Shown: positions 7,735-16,268, counted from the first letter of the stretch. The stretch is 64,000 nt of DNA from DATHRK01 sp035465395 (GCA_035465395.1 DATHRK010000026.1:3891-67890), one strand, 5' to 3'. Program-made: numbers and translations. The notes: generated from the sequence alone by a model not told the origin.

Positions 7735-9540
7735 GTGGAGGCGATCGTGAAGAGCATCCTCGACAACGCGGAGCGGTTGGGTCGATTCGGCGCGCTGACC
7801 GGCGCCGCAGGCGCGCTCCTCGCCGCGGCCGCCTGCGGCGGCGGCCCGCCTGCGCCCCCGCCCGGCCCGGAGACGGATCCGATGGCCGTCGTCTACGGCA
7901 CCGAGCCCGCCGCTATTCCGGCCGGCCAGGTGCCCGCACCCGGGCCGTACGCGGAGGGCTTCGACGCCCAGCATTACGACGTGGCGATCCACCTGCCGGA
8001 CGCCGGCAATCACATCGAGGGCGTCACCACGGCGCGCGTCGCGCTGACGCCCCGCTGGGACGGCGAGCCCCTGGAGCTCGATCTGTCGGGGCTGTCGGTC
8101 GGGCGCACGCGCGTCGCGCTGGGCGTGGAGGACATGGAGGTGGTGCGCGCGCCGCAGACCGCTGGGCGGCTCATCGTGCCGCTCGCCGGCGCCACGGCGG
8201 GCGACACCGTGACGGTCGAGGTCGTCTACGCCGGCGTGCCCGACGACGGGCTCTTCATCCAGAACAACGTCCACGGGCAGCGGGGCGCGTTCGCCGACAA
8301 CTGGCCCGACCGCGCCCGCTTCTGGTTCCCCTCCATCGACCACCCGAGCGACAAAGCGACGGTGTCCTTCACCGTGCGCGCACCGTCGGAGTGGCAGGTG
8401 GTCGCCAACGGCGCGCTGATCGGGCAGCCGGCGGTGCCGGACCGCGAGGGTCCGGCGGGGATATGGCCGGCGGGCAGCGGCCGCGTCTGGCGCTACGAGC
8501 TGCCGTTCCCGACGCCGACCTACACGATGGTCATCGGCGCCGCGGTCTTCTCCGTCACCGACATCGACGCCTGCGCCAACGGCGGCTTCACCACGCTGAA
8601 CCGCGACGGGTGCGTGCCCGTCACGCTGTGGACGTTTCCGAGCGACAGCACGAAGGCGCAGCAGAGCTTCTTCCGCGCCGGCCTCATGGTGGAGACGATG
8701 GCCGAGCTGATCGGGCCCTATCCCTTCGAGAAGCTCGCCAACGTGCAGTCGTCCACGCGCTTCGGAGGCATGGAGAATTCCGGCGCGATCTTCTACTCCG
8801 AGCGTGATATCGCCCAGGGCCGCAGGATCGAGGAGACCGTCGCCCACGAGATCGCGCACATGTGGTTCGGCGACGGCGTGACCGAGTCGGACTGGCGCCA
8901 CCTGTGGCTCTCGGAGGGCTTCGCGACCTACTTCGGCGCGGTCCTCTACGAGCGCATGGACAGCCGCATGGCGTTCGACGAGATGATGGACCGCAACGCG
9001 GAGACCTACTTCGGCTCGCCGGTCGTGAACACGCCGCTCATCGACCGGTCGCCGAACGACCTGTTCGACCTGCTCAACGCGGTGAACTACCAGAAGGGCG
9101 CCTGGGTGCTGCACATGATCCGGGGCGAGCTGGGCGACGCCGACTTCTTCGAGGCGATGCGCCGCTACTATCGCGACTACCAGGGCCGGTCGGTCACGAC
9201 GGAGGACTTCCAGCGCGTCCTCGAAGACGTGTCGGGGAAGGACCTGCAGCCGTTCATGGACCAGTGGCTGCGCACCTCCGGCCACCCCCGCCTGTCGGCG
9301 GATTGGCGCTGGGAATCCGGCTCGGCGGTGGTGGAGGTCGAGCAGGTCCAGCCCGACAGCTGGCCCACGTTCGCGTTCCACCTCGAGATGGAGTTCGTCA
9401 CCAACCAGGGCCCCGTGCGCCGCGAGGCGGACATCACCGACCGCTCGCACACCCTGCGCTTCCGCGTCCCCGGCAGGCCGACGCGGCTGATCCTGGACCC
9501 GGACGGCGACGTCCTGATCGAGAGCGTGGGAAGCCGTTAG
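7735..9540 (+). CDS. M1 family zinc aminopeptidase, lipoprotein
   Basis: About 601 residues. A lipoprotein signal ends in LLAAAAC, so the enzyme is likely anchored in the envelope. The M1 gluzincin site is complete: HEIAHMWFG (about 371-379) and the third zinc ligand Glu about 394 in LWLSEGFATYFG, exactly 18 residues after the second His. The exopeptidase motif appears as GGMENSGAIFY. A beta-sandwich N-domain precedes it, and the C-terminal part resembles the short tail of leukotriene-hydrolase-like members. It should trim N-terminal residues from peptides. Starts at GTG 7732, 7735 or 7747 are all possible; 7735 has GGAGG at 7723-7727 and a full signal peptide. Confidence 0.92.
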   Translation: MEAIVKSILDNAERLGRFGALTGAAGALLAAAACGGGPPAPPPGPETDPMAVVYGTEPAAIPAGQVPAPGPYAEGFDAQHYDVAIHLPDAGNHIEGVTTARVALTPRWDGEPLELDLSGLSVGRTRVALGVEDMEVVRAPQTAGRLIVPLAGATAGDTVTVEVVYAGVPDDGLFIQNNVHGQRGAFADNWPDRARFWFPSIDHPSDKATVSFTVRAPSEWQVVANGALIGQPAVPDREGPAGIWPAGSGRVWRYELPFPTPTYTMVIGAAVFSVTDIDACANGGFTTLNRDGCVPVTLWTFPSDSTKAQQSFFRAGLMVETMAELIGPYPFEKLANVQSSTRFGGMENSGAIFYSERDIAQGRRIEETVAHEIAHMWFGDGVTESDWRHLWLSEGFATYFGAVLYERMDSRMAFDEMMDRNAETYFGSPVVNTPLIDRSPNDLFDLLNAVNYQKGAWVLHMIRGELGDADFFEAMRRYYRDYQGRSVTTEDFQRVLEDVSGKDLQPFMDQWLRTSGHPRLSADWRWESGSAVVEVEQVQPDSWPTFAFHLEMEFVTNQGPVRREADITDRSHTLRFRVPGRPTRLILDPDGDVLIESVGSR

Positions 9541-9548
9541 CGCCGACG

Positions 9549-9577
9549 TTGACAAGCTCCGTGCGGCCCCGTCAGAC
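9549..9577 (+). promoter_or_regulatory. Possible promoter before the saccharopine dehydrogenase-like gene
   Basis: TTGACA at 9549-9554 is a perfect -35 hexamer. Seventeen bases later is TCAGAC (9572-9577), a weak -10. The ATG of the next gene is 66 bases downstream. Confidence 0.35.
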
Positions 9578-9642
9578 TGCGCGCCTCCGAAGCATGACGA
9601 CTCGACCGCGATGACCCGCGCCGCGGGCCGCGTGGAGATACC

Positions 9643-10791
9643 ATGAAGATCCTCGTCCTCGGCGCCGGCCTGCAGGGGTCGGCCTGCGCCTACGACCTGC
9701 TCGCCGATCCGGCCGTGGAAACGGTGCGGCTGGCGGACCGCCATTTCGACGCGCTGCCCGCCTTCTTCGACGAGCGGCGCGCAGATCCCCGCCTGGAGTT
9801 CCTGACGCTGGACGCGTGCGACTCGGCGCAGGTCGCGGCGGCGCTCGAGGGGATGGACGGCTGCCTCAACGCGCTCCCCTACTACTTCGCCGAGCCGGTC
9901 ACCCGGCTCGCGATCGCGGCGGGCTCCCACTACGCCGACCTCGGCGGCAACACCGACATCGTCTTCGCGCAGATGCGGCTGGACGAGGAGGCGCGCGCGG
10001 CCGGCGTCAGCGTGATTCCGGACTGCGGTCTCGCGCCGGGCATGGTGAACATCCTGGCGGCGGACGGCATGGCTGCGCTGGATGAGACGCGGGCCATCCG
10101 GATCTTCGTAGGCGGGCTGCCCAGGCACCCCGAGCCGCCCCTGAACTACCAGCTCGTCTACTCGCTCGAAGGCCTCCTCGACTACTACACCACGCCCTCG
10201 TTCGTCCTGCGCGACGGCCGGGTCACGGAGGTGGAGGCCCTGAGCGAGGTCGAGAAGGTCGAGTTCGCCGCCCCCGTCGGGACCCTGGAGGCGTTCCACA
10301 CGGCGGGCGGGATCTCCACCATGCCCTGGCGCCTCGAGGGCCGCGTGCCCACGGTCGAGTACAAGACGCTGCGCTACCCGGGGCACGCCGACCTGATGCG
10401 CGCCATGCGGGAGCTGGGCCTGTTCTCGCAGGAGAGCGTCGAGGGCCGCGATGGGCCCATCGTGCCCAGGGACGCGTTCATCGCCGCGGTCGAACCGACG
10501 CTCAGGCGCCCGGGCGCGCCGGACCTGGTGGCGCTGCGCGTGGTGGTCGAGGGCACGAAGGATGGGCGGGAGGCGCGGGTGGCCTACCGGCTCCTCGACT
10601 TCATGGACGAGTCCCGTGGCATCAGCGCGATGGAGCGGACGACGGGCTTCTCGCTCGCGATCATCGGCCGCATGCAGGCACGGGGGAGCATCGCGGCCGG
10701 GGTCGCCACGCCCGACGTCGCGGTCCCCGCCGGCGACTACATTGAAGCGCTGGCCGAGCGCGGCGTGATCATCGAGCGTGACATGGAGTAG
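9643..10791 (+). CDS. Saccharopine dehydrogenase-like NAD(P) oxidoreductase
   Basis: This 382-residue protein begins MKILVLGAGLQGSACAYDLL, a Rossmann fold with the GxGxxG dinucleotide site. It continues with the saccharopine dehydrogenase/homospermidine-synthase pattern: GCLNALPYYFAEPVTRLAI, SHYADLGGNTDIV, VIPDCGLAPGMVNILAA, and ETRAIRIFVGGLPRHPEPPLNYQ. This set is typical of lysine 6-dehydrogenase and related lysine-catabolic enzymes as well as generic family members, so the substrate is uncertain. GGAG stands eight bases before the ATG. No other lysine-pathway gene is adjacent. Confidence 0.85.
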   Translation: MKILVLGAGLQGSACAYDLLADPAVETVRLADRHFDALPAFFDERRADPRLEFLTLDACDSAQVAAALEGMDGCLNALPYYFAEPVTRLAIAAGSHYADLGGNTDIVFAQMRLDEEARAAGVSVIPDCGLAPGMVNILAADGMAALDETRAIRIFVGGLPRHPEPPLNYQLVYSLEGLLDYYTTPSFVLRDGRVTEVEALSEVEKVEFAAPVGTLEAFHTAGGISTMPWRLEGRVPTVEYKTLRYPGHADLMRAMRELGLFSQESVEGRDGPIVPRDAFIAAVEPTLRRPGAPDLVALRVVVEGTKDGREARVAYRLLDFMDESRGISAMERTTGFSLAIIGRMQARGSIAAGVATPDVAVPAGDYIEALAERGVIIERDME

Positions 10792-10793
10792 AC

Positions 10794-11036
10794 GTGCGGC
10801 CCGGAACGAGACCCGGACTCCCCAACCGCTCCACCCCCCTCATCGTGTGGGCGGTGGGGATCGTGGTGGCCGCGCTGGTCGTCTGGCTCGTATTCCGCCT
10901 GCTCGACCCGCAGGAGCTCCAGGAGATCGGACCGGTCGGCGCGGCGTTTGCTTCCATGTCTCGGGTTGGGCAGCTTTCGATCACATATCCATCGAACCGA
11001 GGAGACGTAGCATCCCACGAGGAACCAATCGCGTAA
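10794..11036 (+). CDS. Small single-helix membrane protein, doubtful
   Basis: A GTG two bases after the preceding stop opens an 80-residue frame with a basic start, a strong hydrophobic helix (about 15-36, PLIVWAVGIVVAALVVWLVF) and a short tail. The first 50 codons have the G/C-ending third positions of real genes in this window. The last 30 do not, and they overlap the infC ribosome site and first eight codons. It may be a real small protein, or the remains of one into which the infC leader intrudes. No family is recognised. Confidence 0.4.
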   Translation: MRPGTRPGLPNRSTPLIVWAVGIVVAALVVWLVFRLLDPQELQEIGPVGAAFASMSRVGQLSITYPSNRGDVASHEEPIA

Positions 11037-11530
11037 ACGACGAAATCCGCATCAGCCCCGTGCGCCTCATCGACGCCAACGGCGACCAGCTGGGGATCGT
11101 GCCGCTCGACGAGGCCAGAGAGAGGGCCGCCGACCAGGGGCTCGACCTCGTCGAAGTCGCCGCCCGGGCCCGTCCGCCGGTGGTCCGCGTCATGGACTGG
11201 GGCAAGCACCTCTACGAACAGCAGAAGCAGAAGCGCGAGGCTCGCAAGCGCCAGCACACGGTCGTCGTCAAGGAGATCAAGTTCCGGCCGAAGACCGACG
11301 ACCACGACATGGACTTCAAGGTGCGCAACGCGCGTCGCTTCCTGTCCAAGGGGAAGCACGTCAAGGTGACCGTGCGCTTCCGCCGCCGTGAGCTGCGGCG
11401 GCCGGAGCTGGGCGCCAGCGTCCTCGACGAGGTCCGGGACCGGACCGAAGACCTCGCCGAGGTCACGTTCCGGTCGCGGGAGGTCCAGGGGAACCAGCTG
11501 GTCATGACGCTCGAGCCCAACGCCGAATAG
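11012..11530 (+). CDS. infC: Translation initiation factor IF-3
   Basis: The 172-residue product carries the whole IF-3 fold: N-domain NRVNDEIRISPVRLIDANGD and QGLDLVEVAARARPPVVRVMDWGK, a basic linker QQKQKREARKRQ, and C-domain VKEIKFRPKTDDHDMDFKVRNARRFLSKGKHVKVTVRFR. The best start is the ATC at 11012, seven bases after GGAG (11001-11004). Non-standard AUU/AUC starts are the classic basis of IF-3 autoregulation, because IF-3 itself rejects them. No ATG or GTG exists nearby in frame. IF-3 binds the 30S subunit, blocks premature 50S joining and checks the initiator tRNA. Unusually, rpmI and rplT do not follow; an amidohydrolase does. Confidence 0.96.
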   Translation: MPRGTNRVNDEIRISPVRLIDANGDQLGIVPLDEARERAADQGLDLVEVAARARPPVVRVMDWGKHLYEQQKQKREARKRQHTVVVKEIKFRPKTDDHDMDFKVRNARRFLSKGKHVKVTVRFRRRELRRPELGASVLDEVRDRTEDLAEVTFRSREVQGNQLVMTLEPNAE

Positions 11531-11625
11531 ACGCTCCGCAACGGGCCGACCCGTACCCGATGTTCTCGGCGCCGTCCGGTTCCATGGCCGGCGGCGCCGG
11601 ATCTCTTTCCACCCGGGAGGCATGG

Positions 11626-13014
11626 ATGCGCCGTCGAAATCGTGCAGTCGCCGTAGGCTCGGGGCGGTCTGGACCCGTCGCCGCTCTCCTCGCGCTGGCC
11701 GCGGCGTGTGTGCTTCCGCCGCACGCCCGGGCGCAGGACGAGGCGCGGGTGCTCGCGATCCAGGGGGCGCGCGTCCTCGACGCGGCCGCCGGCACCTACC
11801 GCGAGGGCCTCACGGTGATCGTGCACGGCGAGCGCATCGAGACCGTGGCCGCCGGCGCCGACGTCCCCGAGGGGGCGGAGGTGCTGGACCTGAGCGGCCA
11901 TACGCTGTTGCCGGGCCTGATGGACATGCACACGCACCTCACCGGCGATCCGAGCGGCGGCTCCTCCGACCACGCGATGCATGAGTGGCCCGGCTACGCG
12001 GCGATCGTGGGAGCCAAGAACGCCCGCCTCACGCTCATGGCCGGCTTCACGACCGTGCGCAACGTGGGCGGCAGCGAGTTCGCCGACGTCGCCCTCAAGC
12101 AGGCGATCAACGAGGGCCTCGTTCCCGGTCCGCGGGTGTTCGCCGCGGCGCACTCCCTCGGCATCACCGGGGGGCACTGCGACACCAACGGCTTCCGCCC
12201 GGACCTGTTCGAGGAGTCCGGCATCGAGCAGGGAATCGCCAACGGCCCCGACGACGTGGCCGCCGCCGTGCGCTACCAGGTGAAGTACGGCGCCGACGTG
12301 ATCAAGATCTGTGCGACGGGCGGCGTGCTCTCCGCGGGCGACGCGGTGGGCGTCCCGCAGTTCACCCTGGAGGAGATCCGCTCGATCGTGGAGACCGCGG
12401 AGATGGCCGAGCGGAAGGTCGCCGCGCACGCCCACGGTACGGAGGGCATCAAGAACGCCGTGCGCGGCGGCGTGGCTTCGATCGAGCACGGCTCCATCCT
12501 CGACGACGAAGCGGTCGCGCTCATGAAGGAGCATGGCACCTACATGGTGCCGACGATGATGGCCTTCGAGGCCGTGGTGGAGGGCGCCAGGAACGGCTTC
12601 CTCACGCCGTTCTCGGCGCGCAAGGCGCTCGAGATCGAGCCGCACTTCCAGAACTCCATCCGGCTGGCGATCCAGAACGACGTGAAGATCGCCTTCGGCA
12701 CCGACGCGGGGGTGTTTCCGCACGGCACCAACGCCGACGAGTTCCGGCTGCTGGTCGGCGCGGGCATGACGCCCGCGCGCGCCATCCGGGCCGCCACGAC
12801 GGACGCCGCCGACCTGCTGGGGCGGAGCGACGACCTGGGCGCGATCGAGGCGGGCAAGTACGCCGACATCATCGCGGTCCGGGGCGACCCGCTGGCCGAC
12901 GTCGAGGTCCTGAAGGACGTCCGGTTCGTGATGAAGGGCGGCGTGATCCACAAGCGCGACGGGGCGCAGGTGGAGGTCGAGCCGGCCCTGGCCGGACGGC
13001 GGGGTCGGCAGTAA
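11626..13014 (+). CDS. Secreted amidohydrolase (imidazolonepropionase/prolidase-like)
   Basis: A 462-residue metal-dependent hydrolase. The export signal ends near PPHARAQ (about residue 36). Metal ligands are visible in LLPGLMDMHTHLTGD (HxH), YGADVIKICATGGV (bridging Lys), KVAAHAHGTEGI and ASIEHGS (His pair), and IAFGTDAGVFPHGTN (Asp). The C-terminal strand motif LGAIEAGKYADIIAVRGDPL closes the beta-sandwich. Such enzymes often act as Xaa-Pro dipeptidases or on cyclic amides; the substrate cannot be read from the sequence. The ATG at 11626 has GGGAGG five bases upstream, which decides it over the in-frame ATGs further up. Confidence 0.92.
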   Translation: MRRRNRAVAVGSGRSGPVAALLALAAACVLPPHARAQDEARVLAIQGARVLDAAAGTYREGLTVIVHGERIETVAAGADVPEGAEVLDLSGHTLLPGLMDMHTHLTGDPSGGSSDHAMHEWPGYAAIVGAKNARLTLMAGFTTVRNVGGSEFADVALKQAINEGLVPGPRVFAAAHSLGITGGHCDTNGFRPDLFEESGIEQGIANGPDDVAAAVRYQVKYGADVIKICATGGVLSAGDAVGVPQFTLEEIRSIVETAEMAERKVAAHAHGTEGIKNAVRGGVASIEHGSILDDEAVALMKEHGTYMVPTMMAFEAVVEGARNGFLTPFSARKALEIEPHFQNSIRLAIQNDVKIAFGTDAGVFPHGTNADEFRLLVGAGMTPARAIRAATTDAADLLGRSDDLGAIEAGKYADIIAVRGDPLADVEVLKDVRFVMKGGVIHKRDGAQVEVEPALAGRRGRQ

Positions 13015-13051
13015 GTCCGTGCCATGCTGGCAGGACCCTGCGGCACAAACC

Positions 13052-13080
13052 TTGACGCAATTAAGGGCCAACCGTACCTT
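13052..13080 (+). promoter_or_regulatory. Sigma-70-type promoter for the sigma factor gene
   Basis: TTGACG (13052-13057), a 17-base spacer and TACCTT (13075-13080) form a near-consensus housekeeping promoter. The leader to the ATG at 13210 is about 120 bases and G/C-rich enough to fold, leaving room for post-transcriptional control. Confidence 0.6.
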
Positions 13081-13209
13081 GGCCCGGCTGTAGACGAAAA
13101 CCTAAGCGGCAAGCGTACAACGAGATAGATCCGGCGGGCGCGACACAGCGTCGCCAGGGGGTGCTCGGCAAGGGCAGACGGGCGCCCCCCCGCCGTTATT
13201 GGAGGACAC

Positions 13210-13824
13210 ATGGTCAAGACGTCGGAACGTGCCGATCTGCTGGCGCCGGCTGGGATGACGGATTCCCAGCTGGTGGCGGCCCATCTGGCCGGACACCCGA
13301 CGGCGTTCGGGGAGCTGTACGATCGCTACCGGGACAAGCTGATCTACTTCATCGCGAAGAAGACCGGCGACTGGGATCGCGCGGAAGATCTGGTTCAGGA
13401 GGCGTTCGTGCGGGTCACCCGCCACCTCCACCGCTTCGACCAGGACAAGAAGTTCTCGACGTGGATCTACACGATCTGCACGAACCTGGCGAAGAACGAG
13501 CTCCGCAATCGCTCGCGCAGTCCGCTGGTGCTGTTCCAGCGGCTCACGAGCCAGTGGGATCCGGAGCATCGCCCCCTCGAGTTCGAGGACTCGTCGATGC
13601 GGCCCGACTCGCTGTATCGGAAGCGCTTCCTGCGGCAGGCCGTCGAGGAGACGGTGGAGAAGCTCCCGGAGCACCACCAGAAGGTCTTCCGCCTGCGCGA
13701 GCTGGAGGGCAAGAGCTACGACGAGATCGCGGAGATCACGGGCGTCAACCTGGGCACGGTGAAGAGCCGGCTGCACCGGGCGCGCACGAGCTTCGCCGAG
13801 CTGATCGAGCCGAGCCTCAACTAG
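13210..13824 (+). CDS. ECF-subfamily RNA polymerase sigma factor
   Basis: This 204-residue sigma factor has region 2 at about 30-95 (FGELYDRYRDKLIYFIAKKT, WDRAEDLVQEAFVRV, FSTWIYTICTNLAKNELRN) and region 4 at about 140-195 (VEKLPEHHQKVFRLRELEGKSYDEIAEITGVNLGTVKSRLHRAR). It is of the RpoE/SigW-like shape. No anti-sigma gene follows; a strong terminator closes the unit right after it, so it is monocistronic. A 120-base leader lies between its promoter and the GGAGG ribosome site seven bases before the ATG. The lack of a linked anti-sigma suggests transcriptional or leader-level control. Confidence 0.93.
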   Translation: MVKTSERADLLAPAGMTDSQLVAAHLAGHPTAFGELYDRYRDKLIYFIAKKTGDWDRAEDLVQEAFVRVTRHLHRFDQDKKFSTWIYTICTNLAKNELRNRSRSPLVLFQRLTSQWDPEHRPLEFEDSSMRPDSLYRKRFLRQAVEETVEKLPEHHQKVFRLRELEGKSYDEIAEITGVNLGTVKSRLHRARTSFAELIEPSLN

Positions 13825-13849
13825 CGGCAGGCAGCTGGCAGGACGAAGA

Positions 13850-13884
13850 GAGGGGCGCCGGATCGGATCCGGCGCCCCTCTTTC
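13850..13884 (+). terminator. Strong rho-independent terminator after the sigma factor gene
   Basis: Two perfect 15-base arms, GAGGGGCGCCGGATC (13850-13864) and its exact complement (13866-13880), are separated by one base and followed by TTTCG. The inner GATC bases form the practical loop. It ends the sigma factor transcript 26 bases after the stop codon. Confidence 0.85.
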
Positions 13885-13979
13885 GCATCTTTCGCATCAC
13901 GGAGCCGCTCTCGAAGACCGTCTCGGCGTGGACGAACGTCCTGCGTCGGGCGCGCGCGACGCGAGCCCTCCGGTGCTTC

Positions 13980-14693
13980 TCAGATCGCGTGTTCCAGCAC
14001 GCGATCCGGGTACCCGTTGTCCGGGTCGACGCCTTGCTCCAGCACGGTCTCGACGGTGCCAGGCCCCCGGTTGTAGGCCAGGAGCGCCAGCTTCACGTCT
14101 CCGTCGTAGCGCTCCTGCAGGTAGCGCAGGTAGCGGAACCCCGCCTGGAGGTTGGTGCGCCGATCGAAGAGCGCCTCGCGCTCCTCCGGCGTGTCCAGCA
14201 CCCAGCGGGCGGTGGACGGCAGAACCTGCGTAAGGCCGAGCGCGCCAGCGTAGCTGACGACGCGCTCACGGAAGGAGCTCTCGGCCGATACCAGGCCGTA
14301 GGCCAGCGACGGGCTGACTCCCTCGGAGGCCGCCACGTCGTGGATCTCGGTCGCGAGCTCGGGGTCGATGCCGTACCGCTCCACGGCCCGCTGGATCATC
14401 TCGCGCCGCGCGCGCGTGGCCCTGCGGATCGACGAGGAAGCCGCCGTATCGAGCTTCGCCGCGCCGGCCTCGGCAGGCCGGCTCGCGGCGAGCGGCAGGC
14501 CGATGCCCGCGACCATCGCCCCGATGAGCGGGCCACGCAAGCGTGAACCGCGGCGGTAGCGCACGCGGCCCGTGCCGCGCCTGTCGGGGCGGGACGCGCC
14601 GGCCTCGGCGCTCGCACGGCGGCGTGCTTTCCGGGTGTGGAGGAGGGTGTCCAGCAGGCGGCGACGCCGATCCTTCCACGTCGTGTCGGTCAC
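13980..14693 (-). CDS. Lytic transglycosylase (SLT domain), membrane-anchored or exported
   Basis: This 237-residue protein has a very basic cytoplasmic front, a hydrophobic segment at about 54-70, and an SLT goose-lysozyme-like domain at about 120-230. The catalytic Glu is in YGLVSAESSFRERVVSYAGALG (AESSF), followed by LTQVLPSTARWV and LLAYNRGPGTVE, all hallmarks of family 1 transglycosylases. It cleaves the glycan backbone of peptidoglycan with anhydro-ring formation. The start is a GTG. It lies 45 bases after the lipoprotein gene on the same strand and could be co-transcribed with it. Confidence 0.9.
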   Translation of the reverse strand: MTDTTWKDRRRRLLDTLLHTRKARRRASAEAGASRPDRRGTGRVRYRRGSRLRGPLIGAMVAGIGLPLAASRPAEAGAAKLDTAASSSIRRATRARREMIQRAVERYGIDPELATEIHDVAASEGVSPSLAYGLVSAESSFRERVVSYAGALGLTQVLPSTARWVLDTPEEREALFDRRTNLQAGFRYLRYLQERYDGDVKLALLAYNRGPGTVETVLEQGVDPDNGYPDRVLEHAI

Positions 14694-14738
14694 TCGATCT
14701 ATTCCTTCAATGCGGGTATTCCGCTGTCACGCGGTGCC

Positions 14739-15728
14739 TTACGGAGCACCTTCCGTGCCAGTTTCGGGGTACGCGCAGCGCGCCCGTGTGAGCTCCGGCC
14801 TCCCCCCCGCCACCACCGCCTCGCTCGTGAAATACACCCAGCCCTCCGGAAAGGTCTCGACCGCCTCCCCCTGCCGTTCCTCCAGCGGCGTCAGGTCCAC
14901 CGCGGGCCGCAGCGGCGCCTGCGGAACGCCGTCCACGACCGGAAGGAAGAAGAGCTCGGTGTAGGAGCGCACGAGGAGCCAGCGGCCGTCCGGCGTGAAG
15001 GAGGCGCCGGTGATCATCCGCGGGGGCGGGACGGGTCGGTCCGTCAGATCCAGGACCGGCTCGGCCAGCGCTTCGTCCACTTCATCGGACAGGGGGACGC
15101 GAAAGACCTGGACGGGGTGCGCGCGGCCTTTCGCGACGATCCACGCCTCGCCCGTGGAGGGGTGCACCGCCAGCGCCTCCGCGTCCCTCGGCCCGCCGGG
15201 ATAGCGTACGGACCACGCCCGAGCCGGGGCGGAGGTGCCCGCGTCCGGGGCGGGCTCGGGGATGCGGTAGACCCTGACCGGCTCCCTCTCGTTCGCGTTG
15301 TCGCCGATGTCGCCGACGAAGAGGCAGTCGTCTTCGGGGCAGGGGCCCGCGGAGAGCGCTTCCCAGTCGATGTTGCGGGCGTCCGCGACCCGGACCGAGC
15401 CGAGGACCGTACCGTTGCGATCGAGGGCCGTCAGGGACGGCTCGCCGCCGGAGTCGTTGTGCGTCCAGAGCACCCCGGCTGCCCGGGACGAGCGCGCGAG
15501 GCCGCTCGTCTCCCGCAGCGCGGGGGTGAAGTCGGCCACGTGCTCGAAGAGCTCGCAGGAGGGCGCAGCGAGGCCGTCGGGAAGGCCCGAATCCGAAGCC
15601 ACCGGGCCCTGGGCGAGCGCGTCACGCAGCGCGCCCGCGCCCGGGTCGTCGGCCTCGCCGCACGCTCCCGCCAGCGACAGCACAGCGACCATGACACCGC
15701 CCGTCACTCCGCGCGACCAACGCCTCAT
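14739..15728 (-). CDS. Lipoprotein with a beta-propeller-like domain, unknown
   Basis: A 329-residue protein with a lipoprotein signal ending LSLAGAC. The mature part holds short repeated strand patterns that look like propeller blades: ETSGLARSSRAAGVLWTHND, CLFVGDIGDNANEREPVRVY, RDAEALAVHPSTGEAWIVAK, GASFTPDGRWLLVRSYTELF. The DIGDN motif recurs in exported proteins annotated only as hypothetical or as SdiA-regulated/esterase-like propellers. The start at ATG 15728 is favoured by GGAG eight bases upstream and by the signal peptide; a GTG nine codons earlier is less likely. Its enzymatic role, if any, is not evident. Confidence 0.75.
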   Translation of the reverse strand: MRRWSRGVTGGVMVAVLSLAGACGEADDPGAGALRDALAQGPVASDSGLPDGLAAPSCELFEHVADFTPALRETSGLARSSRAAGVLWTHNDSGGEPSLTALDRNGTVLGSVRVADARNIDWEALSAGPCPEDDCLFVGDIGDNANEREPVRVYRIPEPAPDAGTSAPARAWSVRYPGGPRDAEALAVHPSTGEAWIVAKGRAHPVQVFRVPLSDEVDEALAEPVLDLTDRPVPPPRMITGASFTPDGRWLLVRSYTELFFLPVVDGVPQAPLRPAVDLTPLEERQGEAVETFPEGWVYFTSEAVVAGGRPELTRARCAYPETGTEGAP

Positions 15729-15770
15729 CGTATTCGCTCCTGTTCGGTCGCCCACCTACACTAGGCGCCC

Positions 15771-16268
15771 ATGAACGAGCCATCGTCTCGCGAGCCCGCG
15801 GAGCTCGTCCGCGTGCTCTTCGTCTGTCTGGGCAACATCTGCCGATCGCCGCTCGGCGAGGCGCTCTTCCGGCACCACGCCGAGAACGCCGGTCTGGCCC
15901 ACGCCTTCGAGGCGGACTCCGCCGGGACCGCGGCCTACCATGTGGGCGAGCCGCCCGACCGGCGCAGCGTCGAGACCGCGCGCCGGCGCGGCGTGCCGTA
16001 CTCCGGCCGGGCACGCCGGATCGAGCCGGACGACTACTACGCGTTCGACCACATCGTCGCCATGGACCGGTCGAACCTGGAGGACATCCTGGCCCGCAAG
16101 CCGGCCGGCGCCACGGCCGAGATCCACCTCATGCGGTCCTTCGATCCCGAGCCCGACGCCGAGGACGTGCCCGACCCCTACTACGGCGGCCCGGACGGCT
16201 TCGACCGGGTGCACGACATCGTGGAGCGCTCGACCGAGGCGCTGTTGCGCCATCTCGCGGGTCGGTGA
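15771..16268 (+). CDS. Low-molecular-weight protein-tyrosine phosphatase
   Basis: A 165-residue enzyme with the P-loop VCLGNICRSP (nucleophile Cys about 19, Arg about 25) close to the N-terminus and the general acid Asp in VPDPYYGG (about residue 128). Length and motif order are standard for the LMW phosphatase family. The next gene starts inside its stop codon (GTGA) and encodes a fructosamine kinase-like protein; this pairing is widespread and suggests shared action in protein repair. A TACACT hexamer ends nine bases before the ATG, so the transcript may be leaderless. Confidence 0.95.
   Translation: MNEPSSREPAELVRVLFVCLGNICRSPLGEALFRHHAENAGLAHAFEADSAGTAAYHVGEPPDRRSVETARRRGVPYSGRARRIEPDDYYAFDHIVAMDRSNLEDILARKPAGATAEIHLMRSFDPEPDAEDVPDPYYGGPDGFDRVHDIVERSTEALLRHLAGR

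Noticed and set aside
6343..10386. A 1347-codon open frame on the minus strand
   Set aside because: It lies antisense to the PBP, aminopeptidase and saccharopine dehydrogenase-like genes, all with clear motifs. Its translation is His/Arg/Ala-rich without any domain, as expected for the opposite strand of GC-rich genes.
11212..13071. A 619-codon minus-strand frame
   Set aside because: It is antisense to infC and the amidohydrolase; no domain is visible.
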